Shown here one piece after another: positions 1 through 9,719 of a stretch of 64,000 nucleotides of DNA (its first letter is position 1; the number at the start of each line of letters is the position of its first letter). Below the pieces are notes generated by a model. It had not been told where the DNA came from and ran no database searches. It was given only the letters and a program-made list of their open reading frames with translations. The stretch comes from Adiantum capillus-veneris (lineage: Eukaryota > Streptophyta > Polypodiopsida > Polypodiales > Pteridaceae): NCBI GenBank assembly GCA_014529385.2, contig CM043952.1, forward strand, positions 64,218,870 through 64,282,869, read 5' to 3'. A program made the translations under genes and the position numbers.

Positions 1-625
1 TTCATAATTATTTAATTATTTTTCTAATTATCATGTGTAAAATCTTCTCTTTTTAGTAGAAAATTAAAGAGGATAATTAACAAATCCACTTAAAATTTTC
101 TAAGATAATTTTTAGAGGTATAATACATTGTTAAGAAGTTGCAATAAATATATATTCATCAAAGAATCACTTTAATAATTATTAAATAAATAAAAACTAT
201 TTTTTACTACATTTAAAAAGAAAAAAATTAGAAAGTTAACTCAAAAAATTGTAGGATAATTTTAGAGCCTAAGTACACCACAAGGAAGCTAGGATGAAAA
301 TATATTGCTCATATATATAGTCAAAATACTACTATGTCAAAAAGTTACTATCTTTTACTATAAATCAACCTGAAAAATTACTAGATTAAATATTGGGGAT
401 TAGGCATAGATTCATATAGTTGAATCAAGGTATTGAGAGGCCATGATAATAATATCACATAGAAGGAAACTATTTATAATACTATAATCCAATAAACATG
501 CTTTGACTATGGGAAAATTGGAATTAAAGTAATTGATAAAAATGTATGTGAAACTTCTTATGGTAAGTTTTGAATTTTGATACTTTACCTAATGGTTAAT
601 CATCCCTTTTATATGGATAAAGACT
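1..625. other. AT-rich stretch without a recognisable gene
   Basis: Very AT-rich sequence with frequent stops in all frames. I see no coding signal, RNA gene or clear repeat boundary. It may be decayed transposon or intergenic DNA. Confidence 0.5.
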
Positions 626-802
626 ATGGCCCCCAAAAGAACTCGTGGAAATGAGCAATCACAGGATGATATCAATACAAAGGGGGACAGGGCCACTCAC
701 GACCATGAGGCCGGTCCAAGTTGCATATTAATGGATAAGAGAGTTCATGTCCCCGAGCCAAAGCAGATCTCAGACCAGTCCCAGGTGGGTCCTTGGTTAT
801 GA
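626..802 (+). CDS. Short ORF, possibly the first residues of a decayed retroelement Gag
   Basis: An ATG opens a 58-codon frame starting MAPKRTRGNEQSQDD and ending at TGA 800-802. The composition is hydrophilic and basic/acidic, as at the N terminus of plant LTR-element Gag proteins, and it sits in transposon-like DNA. No domain is complete and nothing downstream continues it. This may be a remnant or a chance ORF; I do not assign a function. Confidence 0.2.
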   Translation: MAPKRTRGNEQSQDDINTKGDRATHDHEAGPSCILMDKRVHVPEPKQISDQSQVGPWL

Positions 803-861
803 ATTAAGTTTATAAGTAGAATAAATCCTTTTAAAGTCATAACATTGTATCCGTTAAGGAA

Positions 862-1262
862 TAGTTAGGTACTTAGGAAATATTAAATTTGCTAAAAATG
901 GAAGGATATCTTCTAAGAAACATCATTGATAAACCAGGAAGAACTGTTTTGGTTAGTCTGGTCGAATTAGGAAAGACTTGATTGATCATCCTTAAGGCAA
1001 CTTGTCTCAAGGCATCTCCGATTCCTTGGTATATTTTGATGAATAAGAATGGCTATAGTTAGGTACTTAGGAAATATTAAATTGGCTAAAAATGGAAGGA
1101 TATCTTCCAAGAAATATCGTGTATTTGTTTGATAAACTAGGAAAGAAATTTTTTGGTTTAGTCTGGTTGAATTAGGAAAGACCTGATTGATCATCCTTGA
1201 GACAAAACTTGCCTCAAGACACCTCCAATTCCTTGGTATATTTTGATGAATAAGGATGGCTA
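862..1262. repeat. Tandem duplication, unit about 195 bp, two copies
   Basis: The segment beginning TTAGGTACTTAGGAAATATT at about 865 recurs at about 1059. Both copies continue through matching text (AAAAATGGAAGGATATCTTC, GATTGATCATCC, TTGGTATATTTTGATGAATAA) to about 1056 and 1262. The copies differ by scattered substitutions and small indels, so the duplication is not recent. Confidence 0.75.
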
Positions 1263-2778
1263 TAAGGCCACTTTTAAGTCAACCACTCCTATGAACGATG
1301 AGTCTACTTCATCATGTCTTGATGTTTCTACATAAGTTAAGATACCATTTTCTTATCTTAGGGGAACCACCTGGTTTTATGGGCAACTGGTTTGGCGTAT
1401 AGATGCCCCAAACTTTTTGATGATATTTTTTTACCCCGAATTATGAATAAAGATGAGTGTCGTTTTTCACGCTTAGTTGATCTTGAGACAAGAAGAGTAC
1501 TAGTCATAGTTGTTATTATCAATATTTTGGCTGACAATACCTTGTCTTAAATTTAAACATATTTGTTTGATAAAGAATGCTTTTCAATGTTGTTTTCAAT
1601 AATTGTTTTAAGGATTCACTGTGACTTGAAATTAAAAGGAACCATTGTTTTAAGTGTCAAAAGAATGTGGTAGTAATTAGAAAACAAATAAGCATGTGTG
1701 AGTGCGGGGTGGTAAGCGGGGATCGACTAAGGTTGTCGATCATGGACGAGTGGACCCGATTAGTTGGGTAACCATCCATTTCCGTGCATTAACGTCTAGT
1801 AAACTTCTTCAACAAAAGAGGGGTCCACCAACGGTTATGCCTCACTCATGTAGAGAGAAAAAAGTGTTGGAAGAGGATAGCTTAGCCCATTTGTAGAGGT
1901 TTTAGGGCCGAATTATTTTTAGCTCTTTTGGATTTTGTCCCATTTCCACTTCCGAGACAAGACTAGGCCTTTTTCTAGGGCTATAGTCCCAAGCCATTGT
2001 CAATGGTAAAGGCCTATTCCCTAGACTTCTTCTTACTTGGAGACTCTAGATTTTATTAGGCTTGGAAATCTATCAATGCCCCAACACAACTTTATAGTGC
2101 ATGAATGATTAAAGTGCTATAACTTGATTTAATCAAAGGCTCGGGACCAAAGAAAAGAAGTCTATAAAAAATCAAGGATAATTACTATTTAATTATCTTA
2201 AGTCAAAGGTATAGATCAAGAAAGGATAAATCTATCACGAGAAACCTTGATCAAAGGTACATGACAAAGGGGCTTGATTAGAGCAATTATGGGAGTCTAA
2301 AAATAGATATCAACTATGTAAATTCAAAGCAATCAAATTTACTCCTTAGACTCCAAGTATAAATTTTGAGAGGACTTAGGAAAAGTTAAAACTTAGCAGC
2401 AGTCCTAAATTTAACAGGTTTCGGGACCAGCTTCATAGTACCTCCCAAGGAGTGTTCTAAGGTTTTGCATAGGAGGTGAATCTTCAAAGCCCAAGGGTAA
2501 GTTTATTTTTTACCAAAGTCCACCCTAATTTAGTAAGTCCTAAGTTAGTAGGTGGACCATATCCCAAGTCAGCTTCTTAGAGCCTCGAAAGGATAGTGCA
2601 AATATTGTTGGGGTTCACGTCAACTGGCTGGACCCATCACCTAACCTTATTCTTTAGTACACAATAGAATAAGGAGGGATCATTATTCTTATTCTGAGAT
2701 TCACCCATCTTAGCACGCTCCTACGTTTCCCCCTTCCTCGCATACACGCATTTATGCACTTCACAAGTGGCATTAGAT
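1263..2778. other. Gene-free stretch
   Basis: I find no supported gene here. The longest plus-strand ORF (1702-1896, 64 codons) has no recognisable motif. The sequence reads like degraded repeat DNA. Confidence 0.4.
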
Positions 2779-2806
2779 TCAACGGTTTCCCCACTCCATT
2801 TCGCAT

Positions 2807-3037
2807 GTGCATGGTGTTCTAGACGAGCTAAGGCTTGGACCTTGGTCTACAAAAAAAGGAGGACTGAAGAAGAGAGTCGAATGTTTATGTAAAGTTGAAG
2901 TCCTTGAACTGTGTGTACTAAGACTACTACAAGTAGTGTCGGAGATTAATGAAAAACATAGTGTTGAATACAAGAAAGCATTGGCGAGTGCCGAAGGTAA
3001 TGTTGGCAAGAAAGAAGTGCTAGAGTTCATTTTTTAA
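2807..3037 (+). CDS. Hypothetical ORF of 76 codons
   Basis: A plus-strand frame of 76 codons with a Leu/Val-rich centre and a charged C-terminal half (SEINEKHSVEYKKAL, then a Lys/Glu-rich end). It could form a helix, but I recognise no family. An antisense ORF covers the same bases, which weakens the case for either. Probably not a gene. Confidence 0.15.
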   Translation: MHGVLDELRLGPWSTKKGGLKKRVECLCKVEVLELCVLRLLQVVSEINEKHSVEYKKALASAEGNVGKKEVLEFIF

Positions 3038-3039
3038 GC

Positions 3040-3566
3040 AAACATATAGCGTTAATCTTTTAGCGCTATGAAGGTAACACAAGTTTTGAGAAGTTGTAGA
3101 TAATGCAGATAGCATTAAACTCTCATAGCATTGGTGATTTTGGAGTAATTTTGAAAGGCAACACTAGAGTTCAAGGAGCTCTATAGTGCTACAAAATAGA
3201 GGAAGAGAGAGTATAGCTCGAGAAGATAGTGCAAGGGTATGTGTGCACACATACACTAAAACACACACTTTCAAAACACATCACACACACACACACACAG
3301 AGCTTTCTCTATTCTCTTACGGCAAACACACAACCCTTGGTTTTTCTTTGTAGCGATTCCCTTGCTTCCCGATATTGGCCACAAACCTTTGAGCAACATG
3401 CCATAGAATTTAACAAGGCACAAAGGATGGAAACAGGATGGGGAGAAATATACTTCTTTTTTACATGCCATAGGATTTAACAAGGCACGAAGGAGGATAG
3501 AAACGGGATGGGGACGAATATAGTTAAGACCAAGACCTAAAATTTCCTTTTTAGGGTGATGAGGTA
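3040..3566. other. Gene-free stretch with a CA microsatellite
   Basis: A short CA run lies near 3283-3299. Two diverged copies of a 40-bp stretch (ATGCCATAGAATTTAACAAG and ATGCCATAGGATTTAACAAG) occur near 3400 and 3465. The ORFs covering this area are low-complexity. Confidence 0.4.
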
Positions 3567-3592
3567 ACAGTGGGGAATATTGGACAATGGGC
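3567..3592 (+). other. 26-bp small-subunit rRNA-like match
   Basis: The run CAGTGGGGAATATTGGACA and its following bases ATGGGC correspond to the highly conserved stretch near position 360 of bacterial and organellar small-subunit rRNA. The match stops after about 26 bases: the expected GAAAGCCTGA text is replaced by AAACAGTTAAGC. I call it at most a relic of organellar DNA inserted in the nucleus. It is not an rRNA gene. Confidence 0.35.
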
Positions 3593-3879
3593 AAACAGTT
3601 AAGCCCACTATAGCGGCTTTGCATGCAAGAGGGGGAGTGGAAAAGGAATTTCAAGGGGGGAGAAGGAGCCATGGGCCTGAGCCCTTTCACACACAACAAG
3701 GTCAACTTTGACTTGCATGAAATCCTCACATGAGCAACTCATCGAGGGGAGACTTTTCACATCTCTGTAGGGCCACCAAGGGAAGACCAAATAGGGTGCT
3801 AGAACATATTCTCCCTCTTGTTTTTCATTATGCTTTAGCAACCATTGACGTGAGCTCGATTTCATACTTAAATTGATAA

Positions 3880-4690
3880 GTGGGCACCCAAGGTGCCCAA
3901 AGGGCCCTCACAAGAAGGCATCAAAGCATCAACAAGCATGCAAGAACACGAGATTCTATAACCTGCCAAAAACACAGGAAACAAAAAATTCAAAGTCTCA
4001 TCAGTCTCAAATTTTCATATTCAAGCTCAAATTTGGAGTCCAATTGAGATCAAGCAAGCATCTGGGCAAAGGACCTGGCAAGGGATTGAGGATCAATATT
4101 CAAGTTCATCTTCAAAATCACATAAGGATTCCATACAAAGATAAAGGTGTAAATGACCAAGGCAATTGGGATTTAGGAATTTGATTCCAGTTTAACATAT
4201 GCATCAACTTCAACCAAGGCAACTAATTCTAAAAGGAAATAATTTCCTTTCTAATGGAGAAATTTCAATGTGATCTATTCTTACTTTTCCTATTTTTCAA
4301 TATGGATTGCAGGTCCCGAGGAGGATTGAGAAGAAAGTTTGATGTGAAGAAGTTCCAGAAGGAATAGAACATCTTCTTCCAAGCTAAAGCCTATTTTGTA
4401 TCAAACTACTAAGGTTGTATGAAACTGGCATTTTGTACAAATGCTGGTTGTCTCTTCTTATAGCAGAGTGACATATTGTACATTGCCATATCAATGACAA
4501 ATGACATTTTGGTTCAGATGTCTTATTTGATTTATTGTTTAGATGTCTTGTTTTATATCTGATTTATTTTTTATTGTTCAAATGTCTTGTTTGATGTCAA
4601 TGTCATTTATATTGTATAAATAGGCCAACCTGGTTTAGGTATGTGAGTAATAGGTCAAGAGATATGGGTAAGGATTTTGGCTACTCTTTA
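3880..4690 (+). mobile_element. LTR-like or leader-like AT-rich segment
   Basis: It begins with GGGCACCCAAGGTGCCC, a short inverted repeat near 3892. It continues through non-coding sequence containing short reiterations of AGATGTCTTGTTT (4515-4590). Near 4613 there is a TATA-like TGTATAAATAGG, about 80 bases before a small Gag-like ORF. This resembles an LTR promoter region, but I could not find matching termini, a PBS or a partner LTR. Confidence 0.25.
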
Positions 4691-4699
4691 TCATTTCAT

Positions 4700-4783
4700 A
4701 TGAGCAAGAAGGAGAAGAGAAAAGTCCATGATAAGGAAGAGAATGAAGATGAGGGAGAGTTGGAAGAGAAGGAAGATAATTAA
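4700..4783 (+). CDS. Very short acidic/basic ORF, possible Gag remnant
   Basis: A 27-codon ORF (starting MSKKEKRKVHDKEEN) is extremely rich in Lys and Glu and ends at TAA 4781-4783. It lies just 5' of a 204-bp triplication that contains the Gln-rich text MQGQPQLQQKLKD. Charged and Gln-rich low-complexity stretches are common in plant LTR-element Gag proteins. Too short to assign. Confidence 0.2.
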   Translation: MSKKEKRKVHDKEENEDEGELEEKEDN

Positions 4784-4790
4784 GGGAAGG

Positions 4791-5402
4791 AAGACCTTGA
4801 GCCAATTTTCACTATCTCTACTTAATTGACAAAACTCCCACCATGGCTAGCAGATTTCCTAGGCCCTTCAAGGGTGGGGTTGGAGGATGGCATGGATTAT
4901 GGATTGGGCCTTGACATGTTGCTATCAACATAGTGTAATATGAAAAACATGCAGAGACAAATGCAAGGGCAGCCACAATTGCAGCAGAAACTGAAAGACC
5001 TTGAGCCAGTTTTCACTATCTCTACTTAATTGACAAAACTCCCACCATGGCTAGCAGATTTCCTAGGCCCTTCAAGGGTGGGGTTGGAGGATGGCATGGA
5101 TTATGGATTGGGCCTTGACATGTTGCTATCAACATAGTGGAATATGAAAAACATGTAGAGACAAATGCAAGGGCAGCCACAATTGCAGCAGAAACTGAAA
5201 GACCTTGAGCCAGTTTTCACTATCTCTACTTAATTGACAAAACTCCCACCATGGCTAGCAGATTTCCTAGGCCCTTCAAGGGTGGGGTTGGAGGATGGCA
5301 TGGATTATGGATTGGGCCTTGACATGTTACTATCAACATAGTGGAATATGAAAAACATGTAGAGACAAATGCAAGGGCAGCCACAATTGCAGCAGAAACT
5401 GA
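4791..5402 (+). repeat. Three head-to-tail copies of a 204-bp unit
   Basis: The unit starting AAGACCTTGAGCCA begins at 4791, 4995 and 5199, and a truncated fourth start is at 5403, so the period is exactly 204 bases. The copies are almost identical (for example GTGTAATATG against GTGGAATATG), implying recent duplication. 204 is 68 codons, so the duplication keeps frame. However, each copy carries a TAA soon after the Gln-rich text, so no long ORF results. Confidence 0.9.
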
Positions 5403-5566
5403 AAGACTTTATTGGGAGCTACACGACAAATAGAGCTAGTGAAAGTTGCAAATTTACATCATACTCTCAAGGAGAGAATTTGTGTTGGGGGGTTCCATCG
5501 TTGCATAGCTCCAATGACCAACAAAATTATCAATCAGGAGGGATGAGCTACCTGGCTAGGGCATGA
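5369..5566 (+). CDS. Gln-rich ORF after the 204-bp array
   Basis: A 65-codon frame starts in the last repeat unit (MQGQPQLQQKLKD) and runs into unique sequence (ENLCWGVPSLHSSNDQQNYQ). It is polar and low in hydrophobic residues, consistent with a linker region of a Gag-like protein. No conserved domain is visible. Possibly the surviving C-terminal part of the protein begun at 4700. Confidence 0.2.
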   Translation: MQGQPQLQQKLKDFIGSYTTNRASESCKFTSYSQGENLCWGVPSLHSSNDQQNYQSGGMSYLARA

Positions 5567-6402
5567 AAACACTCACACGATCAGTGAGCTAATCATGGCA
5601 ACACAAATGGTTGACTCTATGAGGTGAGCTTTTCGGCCTATGGAGGAGCTAAGCCACAATGATGGGCAATCTCCACATCCACTTCCCTTCACCTCCAATC
5701 AACCCAATCACACACACTATTGATTACAAGACGCACACAACACTAATCCTATCATGCAACACAGTAATCACAATCACACACACATAGGTCTATCGAGCAC
5801 CACACTCCAATCAAACCTACATGCACACACAAGCAAGAGACGGTAAGCACACGAGATTAGAGAGGGAGGGATTAATTAGTTACAATCTAGCTAATGAAAG
5901 CATCATTAGCAATCACAAGAAGCATGAGAGAGGCATAGTGAAAGAGAATTAAGCATTGATTAGTGTTAATCAAGTCACAAGAGCAAGGAGAAGCTCAAGG
6001 ACTCCATAGCCACACACCTCAAGAGCTCTCACCAAAGAGTGTTCTCAACCAATGAGCTTGAGAACTCTAATTTCTTTTACACACTGCCTTATGTACCTAG
6101 GGTAAAAAATATGCAATGTCCGAGCGCCCAAGGCCTTTAGGAGTTCACCACTTACTAAATCTGCTACCTAGGAACACTACTGACGTGTTCTTTACAACTT
6201 GGAACTCCCATTGAGCTCGTAACCCATTAAAATATCACAATGGCTTGAAATAAATCGAGAATTTACAATACGTGACCATTTTGGAAAAATGTGGAAAATG
6301 TGTCACTCCAATCTTTACTGCTTCTTATGTTGATCTTCGATGTGCATCCATACGTCTTTGGTCTTTAGCATCTTTTGTTAACTGACGTTAACTCAGTTAA
6401 CA
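5535..6402 (-). mobile_element. Probable 3' LTR of a decayed minus-strand LTR element
   Basis: Read on the minus strand, the segment begins TGTTAACTGAGTTAACGTC at 6402, directly after a polypurine tract. This is the arrangement expected at the start of a 3' LTR. The intact element at 42-53 kb has the same arrangement (GGAAGGAGGGAA then TGTTGACTG). The outer end near 5535 is a guess, because no terminal CA or target duplication could be fixed. Confidence 0.45.
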
Positions 6403-6420
6403 TTCCCCCCTTCCGATTTT
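6403..6420 (-). promoter_or_regulatory. Polypurine tract (plus-strand primer site) of the decayed element
   Basis: On the minus strand the bases read AAAATCGGAAGGGGGGAA and abut the LTR start TGTTAAC. Purine-only tracts in this position prime plus-strand DNA synthesis in LTR elements. Confidence 0.6.
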
Positions 6421-6440
6421 AGTGCCCGTCCTCGGGCACT
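6421..6440. repeat. Short perfect hairpin beside the polypurine tract
   Basis: AGTGCCCG and CGGGCACT form an 8-bp perfect stem around the loop TCCT, directly on the internal side of the polypurine tract. Confidence 0.6.
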
Positions 6441-7640
6441 GTCGAAAAGTATCCGTGGAGGCTGGGGAAGGTATTGATTGGTTGTTGATGGGCTGATCGT
6501 CTTCATTTGTTGTTGAATTTGTTGAGTGTCAATTTGTTACAGCATCTTTATTGGTCCGAATATGTATGATGTGAGAGATGATGTTGCATTTGTCCGTTAT
6601 AATAGCATAATGACGAGGCTTCTGTTTATTTATGAGAAGTATGTACAAGGGAAGTAGAATGATGAGGTTCTAAATTAGGGTCTAATACTTGGATGAACAA
6701 AGGGAAAAAACCCAGTGGAAAAAAAGTGCCTTTGGGATACGCACATTATTGGAGTACTAATTAGCATGGAAAATATTAATAAAGTACTCAAGGGATTATT
6801 TGTTGATAGATATGGAATTAAAAAGGCAGCAAATATGAAAGGGCAGCATGATGGAACATTGGTTTGCCTGTTGTAGTCTACTCAAGGTGCAAAGGTGGAA
6901 GCAAAAAAGAGTGTCTAATGCATATGTCCAATGGTGGGACATCCTATATATGCATACACAAAAATGCACAGAAAACAATATGCCGTGTAAGAAGGATTTT
7001 GAGGGGTTCTTCAGAAAGATGGTGTAGCTATAAAAGTATATGACATGGCTTTGCAAGCTGGCACCCCTTTAAGAATGGTTTTCATTGACGAGGATATGTG
7101 CTCTCAACTTACTGTGCACTGTGCGTGACTGTTGGACTCTACAACACTCCACCAATTGTAAGTTAGTAGACTTTGACTCTTATGCTCATCTCATCCAGCA
7201 TGAGCGACATGACTAGATATGCTCAACTCTTCCAGCTTGAGCGTAAGCCTAATAACTACGACTCTTAGCACATATTTTAATATGACTTGAAGCTTTGGGA
7301 CTAATGCTTTGCTCATTTTATAGCTCAGCGGCCATATTCTGACTATACCAAAGAGTGTTTTTTGCACCCCGACGACTTGACTTTTTACATCTTGTGCTTA
7401 CTACAAACATTTCTTCAAGTAAAAGTAAGCTTGATTCCTCAAAAAGAGGATTAGTGAAGGACCAAGTTGGCATTGAAGGTTTCTTTTGTTATACCTATTT
7501 TATCATGTTTGAATCTACATTCGCGTTGGTTGGGTTGTTCTTCTTTGATTGTGAAGACTCCATTATCTGTTTGATTCTCCAATTAGGCATGTTGATAGGA
7601 GTCTTTGATGTTGTTGTAGGTCATTTTTGGCTATCGGCAT
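6441..7640 (-). other. Non-coding 3' region of the decayed minus-strand element
   Basis: No convincing ORF. Bases 7217-7242 are the exact reverse complement of 51268-51293 in the 3' untranslated part of the intact element at 42-53 kb (core GAAGAGTTGAGCATAT). The flanking text is also related (ATGAGCATAAGAGTC against GTGAGCAAAAGAGTC). The shared 3' region shows that the two elements are relatives in opposite orientation. Confidence 0.5.
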
Positions 7641-8508
7641 CTAGCTTTCGACTCGGAGCATTGGAAGACTTAGGAATCCAAATCACTTGATAACCTTTGT
7701 ATCTCCATTGTTGACTTTGTTGAGATGTAGGTTTTGTTGATCTCTTGAGATCTTCATGCAGGTCTGGTGTAGTTGCAGTTGGCTTGTGGTTGATTGGTAG
7801 CCAAACCTTGTTATAACCTATGTAGAATCCTTATCTAAGAGGAACATTCTTTGAGATCTGCCCTTGTTTTGTATCCCCTTGAGAGTTGTAGTTGACTTTA
7901 GCATTTTCTGATGTTGTTATGTTGTATACCTACTTCTTAGGTATCCTAGGATATTGTTGAGGCTGATACCTTGTGGGCCTTCTTTCTTGGGAGGGACTTG
8001 ACGTTACTTCATATGCTCTAGCCTGCGGTTTTGGCACCCATATCTGTCTATTACCTCCATAGTACTCCTATTCTTTTAAGCTCCATTGTGATGCTATCCA
8101 TCCCATGTGTTTGTCTTTTTTTGTCGAGTTCTTGTCTTTAATCCAAACCGGATCATTGACTTTGACTAAATTGCTCTGAACAAACACTTGTTTGACTATC
8201 TTCTGCTTTCTTGAGTACTTTGGCTGATATATCTTTGCTTTTGAGGGTGTCTCCTTAGAGGTTTCAGTTGGGTCAGCAATTGACTTGAAGTTTTGAAAGC
8301 CCAACTTGCTTGAAAAAGCTAATCCATGAGGGTTCTTTGACATAGAGGCATATGCTGTAACACCTTCTTCGCTAGTTAGTGAAAGCTCCACTTTAGCTTT
8401 ACCTTTGTCTACAAGATTTGCCTTTGATTCTTGTGACTTTTGCAACTCTGAATCTAGCATAACGGTATAAATAATGATATAAAGATACATTAACTTTCCT
8501 TGACACAC
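7641..8508 (-). pseudogene. C-terminal part of a W-[IV]-P-K repeat protein of a retroelement, broken
   Basis: The open part (8068-8508, 146 codons) is Lys/Ser-rich and ends near DPVWIKDKN. Below it, after stops and a frame change, the minus strand still reads WVPKPQ, PRIPKK, KVWLPINHK and VIWIPKSSN at intervals. The same spaced W-[IV]-P-K motif is repeated seven times at the C terminus of the 1203-residue protein at 46752-50363. I infer a decayed homologue of that protein's tail. The Gag and protease regions are missing here. The function of the repeat is unknown. Confidence 0.5.
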
Positions 8509-8540
8509 TATGTTAGGCCTCCATGCAAAAAAGATAAATT

Positions 8541-8915
8541 GTCCCCTCTATGCGAAAATAGTATAGCCAGACCAATGTTCAAGTATTCTATTTTTGCATA
8601 GTAACGACACTAGTGAAAAAGTTTGAAAAAATGCCAATAGTGTTGTCCTTGTGCAAAAACAATGTACTCAGGCATGTGTCCGGCTACTCTATCTTTGTAT
8701 AGAGAGGACACTATCGAAAAAGCTTCAAAATAATACTCGTGTCGTCTCTACGCAAAATTAGTGTAGTTGAACATATGTCCCAGCTACACTATTTTCGCGT
8801 AAGGAAGACACATCTTAAAAACATAGTGATACCTATCATGTCGTCCCTGTGTGAAAACAATGTGTTTGGACATTTGTTCGACTATGCTAATCTCACGTAG
8901 AGACAACACGATTTG
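8541..8915. repeat. Diverged tandem repeat, period about 100 bp, with internal dyads
   Basis: Units begin at about 8541, 8642, 8741 and 8840 (GTCCCCTCTATGC, GTTGTCCTTGTGC, GTCGTCTCTACGC, GTCGTCCCTGTGT). Unit 1 holds an inverted repeat (CTATGCGAAAATAG with CTATTTTTGCATAG, about 22 bases between). Unit 3 holds a similar one (CTACGCAAAATTAGTGTAG with CTACACTATTTTCGCGTA). Units 2 and 4 keep weaker versions. The array lies upstream (minus strand) of the W-[IV]-P-K ORF, where the intact relative carries its palindrome array. Confidence 0.7.
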
Positions 8916-9099
8916 TGTTTGCACTATTTGTACAACATGTTACCTTTTGGTGAGAATCTAAATGTTTGAATTGAAGAATGCAGAAATTATATGGAGGAAA
9001 CATGAAGGTTCAGGTTGTATCGAATAGAAAAAGATTTTCAAAAATCTTGTTTGAGTGCGAGGGCTTCTATATATAGGAGTGCACAATTGCCTAGGTAAA

Positions 9100-9309
9100 A
9101 TTTGAATTTGCATGATCTATGATGAATGGATTTGACCGTTATGTGTCATGCCAAGGGTAGGACTAGACGGGCACAGCCCGGGCAATGTGCCGGACACACA
9201 TGCAGTAAAGGGATCTATATATAGAAGAGGGCCAGGGGCCTATATATAGGATGGTTGGGAGGTTATTCTTATGTCGGTATACCTGTTGGTCTCACATTGG
9301 TATCAGAGC
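9100..9309 (+). mobile_element. 3' part of an LTR with primer-binding site (plus-strand element)
   Basis: Bases 9298-9309 read TGGTATCAGAGC, the standard primer-binding site complementary to initiator-Met tRNA. The bases just upstream (GGTCTCACA) fit an LTR end. Two TATA-like CTATATATAG motifs lie at about 9214-9223 and 9240-9249, in the right place for an LTR promoter. The 5' end of the LTR and a second LTR were not found. Confidence 0.55.
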
Positions 9310-9458
9310 TCAAGGGAGAAGCAGGGGAGCTATGGAGGAGGGATGCACGACGACTCTTCTCGCTCTCTTTCTCTCTCTCTCGATCTCTCTCTCTGGCCTT
9401 AAGGAAGGGAGAAGGCACGGAGGGCTGTATGGAGTCTCTCCCATGGTGGATTTGATGA

Positions 9459-9713
9459 GTGCTTGAAAGCATGCAAGTGCATGCAAAGTTGAGGAAGATG
9501 GAAAAGAAGCCGAACTCAGAGCCGACCGCAGGTAACCGCCCTAAGTCGGGAAGGGGGGACAGGTCGAGCAGAGCTGATTTGCATGCTGTGGGCATCGCTG
9601 AGGTTGCCCAAGGAAGCCAGGCACAAATCGACACTACGCGAGGAGCATGTGACCATCACAGGCGGACTGCCTTGTCTTCGCCTCCCTCGCGGCTCTGCCC
9701 GTCGTCGCCATAG
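9459..9713 (+). CDS. Possible start of a Gag ORF, truncated
   Basis: An 84-codon ORF lies about 150 bases after a tRNA-Met primer-binding site, where Gag usually starts. It is basic and Gly/Arg/Ser-rich (KKPNSEPTAGNRPKSGRGDRS). No Gag core or zinc knuckle is visible, and the sequence becomes non-coding after 9713. Position is the only evidence for Gag. Several overlapping ORFs on both strands arise from the CT-rich leader and are discounted. Confidence 0.25.
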   Translation: MLESMQVHAKLRKMEKKPNSEPTAGNRPKSGRGDRSSRADLHAVGIAEVAQGSQAQIDTTRGACDHHRRTALSSPPSRLCPSSP

Positions 9714-9719
9714 CCAGTA

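Noticed and set aside
3567-3592. rRNA gene
   Set aside because: Only about 26 bases match; nothing before or after resembles rRNA.
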